Positions 51,379-56,286 of a stretch of DNA of 56,286 nt are shown here, piece after piece. Below the pieces are notes generated by a model that saw nothing but the letters and a program-made list of their open reading frames with translations, made no database searches and was not told where the DNA came from. The DNA is taken from the NCBI GenBank assembly GCA_018715345.1, contig DVLT01000037.1, positions 1 through 56,286 of the forward strand, given 5' to 3'. The first letter of the stretch is position 1. The number at the start of each line of letters is the position of its first letter. Origin of the DNA: Candidatus Onthocola gallistercoris (GTDB taxonomy: Bacteria; Bacillota; Clostridia; Lachnospirales; Lachnospiraceae). The position numbers were made by a program, and so were the translations under genes.

Positions 51379-53055
51379 CTAGTCAACTGTCTTTCCCAGA
51401 GAAACCTTAACCTTTTGGTCCTCTGTCCCCTCTGCTTCTTCATATTCCACGCATGGGAAAGTCAATATGGCCTTAAACAGATCCCCATCGATATCAATAT
51501 GGAAACGGCCGCCACAAGCTTCAGAAAAGCTCTTGACAATGGCCAGGCCAAGGCCGTGGCCTTCTGTCGTCCGACTCACATCTCCTCGGGTAAAACGTTC
51601 CGTAATGGTCTCTTCTGTAAAATTCATCTCATAAGAGGAAATATTTTTTACAACAGTCTGTACCTGGTTTCGTTCCACGGTCACATCCACATAGATACGG
51701 GTGCCCTCCAGGGAATATTTCAGCGCATTTTCCATTATGTTCTGATAGATACGGTAAAGTTTATGACCATCCGCCATGACATAAATGCCCTCTTCCGGCA
51801 TATTCCGTTTGATCGTCCTGCCAGAGCGTTCGATCTTATCCTCCATATCCCCCAGCGTCTGGATCAGCAATTTACATATATCCAACTGTTCGATCCGCAT
51901 ATCCGCGTTACCGCTGGTGGCCTTGGATACTTCAAACACATCCTGGATCATGGCCTTTAACCGTTCCGACTTCTGGGCCAGGATATCCACATAATCCCGG
52001 GCCTCATCGCTCAGTTCCATCTTTTTCAGCAGATCGATATAGCCGATAATGGACGTGAGCGGCGTCTTTAGGTCATGGGATACGTTGGTGATCAGATCGA
52101 CTTTCATCTTCTCACTGCGTACCTGTTTTTGTATACTTTCCGCCAGATCTTCATGTATATGGGTCAGATCCTCTTTTGCTTCGCAGATCATGGAATCCTC
52201 CGGTATTTCGCTCAGATCCATCGCATTACCTTCGGACATATTATGGATTTCTCGCACCATGATCCCCACGTCACTGAGAAAGCCCAGGTGGCCCTTCAGC
52301 CAATAAAGCAACAGGGTCAAAAGCAACAGGAATAAAAGTACGGAAAAAAAGGATATGCGCCCGCCGCTCAGAATGCCGGATATCTGCCACAGGCCCACCA
52401 GAAGCATGCCCAATGCCAGACCATTGATCCAGATCCGGTTCTTTTTATCAAAATCATACTTTTTCTGATATTCCAGATTTTTCTTCTGTATCTTAGACGA
52501 AATATTCTTGATGACCTTTTTTGTCCAAGTGGCATTCCGAAGGGCCGGATCTTTAAAATGGCGGATGATGATCATCACTAATGCATTGTGGATCATGGCC
52601 AGGAACACAAACAGGATAAACAACTGGTTCCCCGGATAATAATAATAGTAAACGGCATTATAATACCAGAATAAGGCACTCGCGCTTAAAATAACAGCCA
52701 CCAGACCGGCCAGCAAAAAGGCCACATACAGGATGATCAGCGTATCCATGTTCCAGTTTTTCATCCAAGTCATAAAGCCGGGGGAGGACGTATCTTTTTG
52801 TATCTGGCCAAACATCAGGACGAACAAGGCGATCATCAAAATACCGCTCACATAGATGTTGATGATGGCCGGATAGGATCGGTAAGCGATAAAATCATAG
52901 GCTTGCTGGATAAAATAAGCTCCGATGAGAACGGAAAATACATACAGCCATTTCAGATCCCGCCAGTGATTACGCCAGTAGGTGATCCATCGTCTTATCC
53001 TTCCCGGTTTTTTCGGTCCATAGGTCTGTTTAGATCTTTTCCATCTTATACCCAA
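51379..53055 (-). CDS. Membrane sensor histidine kinase
   Basis: A 558-residue kinase. Six membrane helices (about 36-52, 66-84, 105-130, 144-165, 208-228 and 234-252) are joined by short loops, so no large outside sensor domain exists; it may sense a signal in the membrane. The H box is NVSHDLKTPLTSIIGY with His327; the N box is NIMENALKYS, and the G2 box EGHGLGLAIVKSF. It overlaps the response regulator gene by 26 bases and is translated from what appears to be a TTG, so coupling is likely; the exact start is uncertain. Confidence 0.9.
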   Translation of the reverse strand: MGIRWKRSKQTYGPKKPGRIRRWITYWRNHWRDLKWLYVFSVLIGAYFIQQAYDFIAYRSYPAIINIYVSGILMIALFVLMFGQIQKDTSSPGFMTWMKNWNMDTLIILYVAFLLAGLVAVILSASALFWYYNAVYYYYYPGNQLFILFVFLAMIHNALVMIIIRHFKDPALRNATWTKKVIKNISSKIQKKNLEYQKKYDFDKKNRIWINGLALGMLLVGLWQISGILSGGRISFFSVLLFLLLLTLLLYWLKGHLGFLSDVGIMVREIHNMSEGNAMDLSEIPEDSMICEAKEDLTHIHEDLAESIQKQVRSEKMKVDLITNVSHDLKTPLTSIIGYIDLLKKMELSDEARDYVDILAQKSERLKAMIQDVFEVSKATSGNADMRIEQLDICKLLIQTLGDMEDKIERSGRTIKRNMPEEGIYVMADGHKLYRIYQNIMENALKYSLEGTRIYVDVTVERNQVQTVVKNISSYEMNFTEETITERFTRGDVSRTTEGHGLGLAIVKSFSEACGGRFHIDIDGDLFKAILTFPCVEYEEAEGTEDQKVKVSLGKTVD

Positions 53056-53734
53056 TGCCCCACACCACCTTTAAGTATTTTGGATTTTTAGGATTGATCT
53101 CAATCTTTTCCCGGATCCTTCTTATGTGTACCATGACGGTATTTTCCACAGCATAGGCGTCCTCATTCCAGACTCTGCTGTAGATCTCTTCGGCTGAAAA
53201 CACCCGTCCCGGATAAGACATCAAAAGCTCCACGATCTTATATTCTGTGGCAGTCAGCCGCACACTCTCTCCATTGACAGAAAGCTGCTTACTTTCTTTG
53301 TCCAATATCAGGTCGCCCAAATGGATCACATCTTTCTGAGGTTCACTGAAAGCAGAACCCAGGGTGAGATACCGTCTCAACTGGGCTTTCACCCGAGCCA
53401 TCAACTCTTCCGTATTGAAAGGTTTGCTCACATAGTCGTCCGCCCCCATGGAAAGTCCCAAGATCTTATCACTGTCCTCTGTTTTTGCAGACAGTATTAT
53501 AATAGGTATATTCTTACTTTCCCTTATCTTCATCACCGCGGACAGGCCATTGAGACGAGGCATCATCACATCAATGATCAGCAGATGGACCGTGTTGCTC
53601 GTCAGCATATCCAATGCTTCCAGACCATCATAGGCCTGAAGGGTTTCATAACCTTCCAGCTCCAACAATTTGCAGATTGCCCGGACGATCTCCCTGTCGT
53701 CATCTACCACCAATATACGCTGTTTATCCATCAT
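53030..53734 (-). CDS. OmpR-family response regulator
   Basis: A 234-residue two-domain regulator. The receiver has the acidic pair DDD (11-13), the phospho-acceptor D55 (LLIIDVMMPRLNG), Thr/Ser at SAKTED and K in DDYVSKPFN. The winged-helix domain (about 135-232) has LTATEYKIVELLMSYPGRVFSAEEIYSRVW, NTVMVHIRRIREKIE and VWGIGYKMEK. VanR- or WalR-like in layout. First gene of the kinase operon, with GGAG 4 bases before two adjacent ATG codons. Confidence 0.93.
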   Translation of the reverse strand: MMDKQRILVVDDDREIVRAICKLLELEGYETLQAYDGLEALDMLTSNTVHLLIIDVMMPRLNGLSAVMKIRESKNIPIIILSAKTEDSDKILGLSMGADDYVSKPFNTEELMARVKAQLRRYLTLGSAFSEPQKDVIHLGDLILDKESKQLSVNGESVRLTATEYKIVELLMSYPGRVFSAEEIYSRVWNEDAYAVENTVMVHIRRIREKIEINPKNPKYLKVVWGIGYKMEKI

Positions 53735-53762
53735 CGTACTCCTTTTCTATTTTCCCAGTTAT

Positions 53763-53805
53763 TTTATCAGAGAAGTCTGACTTAAATATCAATACAAATC
53801 TTTCA
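53763..53805 (-). promoter_or_regulatory. Candidate promoter and regulator site of the two-component operon
   Basis: TTGATA, an 18-base spacer and GATAAA (or TAAAAT at 20 bases). Directly upstream is TGAAAGATTTGTAT (53792-53805), nearly identical to a site before the glycosyltransferase gene, preceded by GTAAGAATT. This fits self-regulation. Confidence 0.42.
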
Positions 53806-53897
53806 TAATTCTTACATCCTGCGCAGACTTCCTTCCTATTTTACTACAATCCAACCATTGGTACAACCGGATGGTCCCTTACACTTTTGTCACATTT

Positions 53898-55154
53898 CTA
53901 CCTTCCAGAAAGGACCAGATAAAGCAGATCCGCCAGGAGAGGCATGGCATTTTGGACTTCCTCCACGGTGTTTGTCTGTGCCCCGCATTCCACCAGCAAA
54001 GCCCTTGGCAAAATGTGCAGGTTATACTGATATGCCCGCAGGTAGATCCTTCTGGCAAAGTCCGGATAATATTCTTCTGCTTTCAGCTGGAGCTGAAAAC
54101 TGAACGCCAGATTTTCCGCCAAGTATGGATTTTGAAGGTAATCAATGGGGCCGGACGTGGTCCGGCACAGACCGTCCAAAAACATGATCTGGGCTGTGGG
54201 TTTGCCGTTGACCTCTGTGACCAGCCGGGTACCTTCCGCCACGCCATCCCTGTGCAGATCGATCACCACTTTAATGGACGGATATTGGGCCAGTACTTCC
54301 CGTACCCGCTCTTCCGCATATGTATACGCCGCGCTCCGGTCTGTCACCCCATCGATCACGTCAAAGGTATCCGTGAGATGGTATACCGCAATACCATATC
54401 GGCTCTCCAGTTCATTTTTCAAAGTATCCCCCAGTCCCACCACCGAATCCTGCCAGTAACCGGGACGGCTGTCTGCAAAGGTTTCCTGGGAATGGGTATG
54501 GTAGATGAGGACTTTTGGCTCTTCCCCGGCTATATCGATGGACAGGTCCATGTTCATGAACTGCTCCGCATTGAGCAAGCCATCGGGCGCCACAGTGGAG
54601 CTGTCTATGGCAAAAAACTGATTGACAAAAAATGAGTAGTCCTGGAGCATATCCGCCGTATAACGGACGCCGGCGCTGTCTGCCACCGGCGCGTTCGCCG
54701 CCACTTCGGTATCCTCCCCTTCATCTTTTGTATCCGCCCCACTGTCTGCCTCCGTTTCTGTCTGGGATTTGGCCTGTTCATTTTCCGCCGTCATCTGGGC
54801 CAGTATATTGTCTGACGGATACAGTTCAGTCACCGACGTCCCTTTATCCGGATAAATGTTTTGTACATATTTCCATACCGGGAACATGCCGGCCGACAGA
54901 CCATCCGTGATCCGATTCCATACGCCTTTCACCGAAAAATCCGCAGATTCCATATATAGCCCCGGCTGGATCATTTTCAAGAAAAAATTCCCCTGAAAAA
55001 AAATGCCGCTGAGCACCAGAAAACTCATCCCAGCCACGGCTTCCAATAAATATAATAGCCTACGATTCATATAAATCCCCAATATCTTTCCTACGCTTGT
55101 ACCGACTCCACCTACTTTCACTATTATATTCATGAAATATCTGCTTATGATCAT
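53898..55154 (-). CDS. spoIIP: Stage II sporulation protein P
   Basis: Peptidoglycan amidase/endopeptidase of the engulfment machine with SpoIID and SpoIIM. The 418-residue protein has an N-terminal membrane anchor (about 33-55), a Glu/Asp/Ser-rich spacer (about 120-165) and the SpoIIP catalytic domain with zinc ligands in IYHTHSQETF (about 217-226), VVIDLHRDG (about 295-303), and the late LLVECGAQTNTVEEVQNAMP, where many relatives have EVGNNTN. The Glu is kept. It follows gpr by 9 bases, the conserved order. Confidence 0.94.
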   Translation of the reverse strand: MIISRYFMNIIVKVGGVGTSVGKILGIYMNRRLLYLLEAVAGMSFLVLSGIFFQGNFFLKMIQPGLYMESADFSVKGVWNRITDGLSAGMFPVWKYVQNIYPDKGTSVTELYPSDNILAQMTAENEQAKSQTETEADSGADTKDEGEDTEVAANAPVADSAGVRYTADMLQDYSFFVNQFFAIDSSTVAPDGLLNAEQFMNMDLSIDIAGEEPKVLIYHTHSQETFADSRPGYWQDSVVGLGDTLKNELESRYGIAVYHLTDTFDVIDGVTDRSAAYTYAEERVREVLAQYPSIKVVIDLHRDGVAEGTRLVTEVNGKPTAQIMFLDGLCRTTSGPIDYLQNPYLAENLAFSFQLQLKAEEYYPDFARRIYLRAYQYNLHILPRALLVECGAQTNTVEEVQNAMPLLADLLYLVLSGR

Positions 55155-55163
55155 CCCCTGTCC

Positions 55164-56159
55164 TCAGATCCCAGTGTGACACAGGCTATTGATGGCTTCG
55201 GATATGGTATAACTCATCTGGGTGATGATCTCATCCATATTTTTCGGTGTGACGAACATATTCATCATCTCCGGTTCCATCAACTCCCGCATGAGGAGAT
55301 ATCGGTCTTGATGATCAAAAACAGCCACAGATTCGCAGGCTGCTTGAAATGCCTGCCGCTTTTTAGCCCTGTCGTCCCCATTGGCTGAACTGTCGATAGT
55401 CGGCAGGACGGACAATAGCCTTTCCAACGTGTCATTGACGATCGCAGCCGCATCGATCACCGTTGGAATGCCGATGGCAATAACAGGAATACCCACCGTT
55501 TTTTCATCAATTCCATACCTTCGATTCCCGATGCCTGCTCCTGGAGCGATGCCCGTGTTGGTCATCTGGATCGTCTTATTTAAACGGCTTACGCTCCGGG
55601 CCGCCAGGGCATCCACCACAATGAGCAGATCCGGCTGGGTCTCTTTTACTGTTCCCAGAAGGATCTCCCGAGTTTCAATACCGGTCTGAGCCATCACTCC
55701 CGGCGCCAGAGCGCTGATGCACCCCAACCCCCGAGTCACTTCCGAATCTTTGCCATATTCTTCCATCAGATGGCGGGTGATAAAGAGATGGTCCGCCACT
55801 AAAGGTCCCAAGGCATCCGGCGACATCTCCCTGTTGCCAATGCCAGCCACAAGGACCTTCCGCTTCTGAATATCCGGCGCCAGCCTTTTCAACTGTCGCA
55901 TCAGTTCTGTTGTGATCTCCCGATGGTAACTGCCATCCGGCTGATCCAGTTCCGGCACATCCAGTGTGATATAATCCCCCATGGCCTTACCCAGCGCCTG
56001 TTCCCCTTCAAGGCTGGATATCCTTACCCAGGTCACATGTATGGCCGTTGCCGGATCTTCCCACTCCTCCACCTGCACACCGGGCAGATGCCCATTTTTT
56101 TTCGAAAACATCTGGGCGCTTTCAATGGCCAGATCCGTCCGTATCCCATAACTTTCCAT
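55164..56159 (-). CDS. gpr: Spore germination protease GPR
   Basis: Aspartic-type protease that degrades small acid-soluble spore proteins at germination, made as a zymogen in the forespore. The 331-residue protein has IRTDLAIESAQMF, the region before the self-cleavage site, then VLVAGIGNREMSPDALGPLVADHLFITRHL (about 122-150), IVVDALAARSVSRLNKTIQMTNTGIAPGAGIGNRR and VIAIGIPTVIDAAAI. ATG chosen with AAAGGA 12 bases upstream; another in-frame ATG abuts that site. No clear SigG promoter was found. Confidence 0.94.
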   Translation of the reverse strand: MESYGIRTDLAIESAQMFSKKNGHLPGVQVEEWEDPATAIHVTWVRISSLEGEQALGKAMGDYITLDVPELDQPDGSYHREITTELMRQLKRLAPDIQKRKVLVAGIGNREMSPDALGPLVADHLFITRHLMEEYGKDSEVTRGLGCISALAPGVMAQTGIETREILLGTVKETQPDLLIVVDALAARSVSRLNKTIQMTNTGIAPGAGIGNRRYGIDEKTVGIPVIAIGIPTVIDAAAIVNDTLERLLSVLPTIDSSANGDDRAKKRQAFQAACESVAVFDHQDRYLLMRELMEPEMMNMFVTPKNMDEIITQMSYTISEAINSLCHTGI

Positions 56160-56259
56160 ACTTATATCCATTCCTTTCGCTTTGCTCAGGCACAAAACGT
56201 AATGAAAATATTTCCCTGAGCTTATTTTTTCTTTATAATTCTTTCTGTAGGGAACTCGG

Positions 56260-56286
56260 TATACTACAAATCACGGGAAGGTGAGT
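56260..56286 (+). promoter_or_regulatory. Probable -10 box and ribosome binding site of a divergent gene beyond the window
   Basis: TATACT is followed closely by GGAAGGTGAGT at the very edge, similar to the AAGGTGAGT site before the acidic membrane protein gene near 12 kb. In Bacillus the neighbour of gpr is rpsT (ribosomal protein S20), so that is the best guess; no coding sequence is visible. Confidence 0.4.

Overview
The window reads as chromosomal core DNA of an endospore-forming clostridium, most likely a Lachnospiraceae-type Firmicute. Supporting points are three sporulation genes (sigK, spoIIP, gpr), strong AGGAGG-type ribosome binding sites, a CIRCE-HrcA heat-shock operon, a class III fructose-1,6-bisphosphatase, and Bacillus/Clostridium-type gene neighbourhoods (mltG/yrrM/U32 peptidase; ireB-ruvX-DUF1292; hrcA-grpE-dnaK-dnaJ-prmA-rsmE; gpr-spoIIP with lepA-hemW). 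About 50 of 58 genes lie on the minus strand. I saw no prophage, insertion sequence or CRISPR array.

Left part (1-13 kb): fbp (cut by the window edge), dapB, a lipoprotein gene translationally coupled to a large EndoQ-UvrD fusion, and then a decayed patch. The patch holds a stand-alone LytTR domain, a homocysteine S-methyltransferase pseudogene and an internally deleted acetyltransferase. It is followed by tRNA-Ser(CGA), rpiB, a ribokinase, asd (which shares the lysine/DAP pathway with dapB), a DUF218 membrane protein, an NlpC/P60-like protein, an acidic membrane microprotein and a two-S1-domain protein.

Middle part (13-32 kb), accessory metabolism and regulation: a GntR(YtrA)-DUF5808 membrane protein-Gfo/Idh/MocA operon with a clear operator; a moaA-DUF362 ferredoxin-orphan substrate-binding lipoprotein operon; and next to it an operon of a molybdate-type HTH/PBP regulator, an OLD-family ATPase-TOPRIM nuclease and a PHP phosphoesterase. 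DUF1836, phosphoribosyltransferase-like and yerC genes follow. A cobalamin group (cbiC, cobA, flavodoxin) sits with plsC and sigK. Then come a nitroimidazole-resistance-like flavoprotein, a U32 peptidase, an O-methyltransferase, a truncated MltG and a YlbF protein.

Right part (32-56 kb), housekeeping: rnjA with a long leader and a hairpin over its ribosome binding site; DUF1292-ruvX-ireB; mtaB; an HPr-like protein without the catalytic His; thiI and a cysteine desulfurase (tRNA thiolation); rsmE, prmA, dnaJ, dnaK, grpE and hrcA behind a perfect CIRCE element; ybaK; hemW-lepA; a GT4 glycosyltransferase next to an OmpR-type two-component system that may control it through a shared upstream motif; spoIIP; gpr; and at the edge the probable promoter and ribosome binding site of a divergent gene.

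The most interesting items are the EndoQ-UvrD fusion with two sliding-clamp-like motifs, the HTH-PBP/OLD/PHP operon beside the moaA cluster, the RNase J leader, and the decay patch at 5.6-7.4 kb. All functions are read from sequence motifs recalled from known families. No database search was run, and GC content was judged only by eye.
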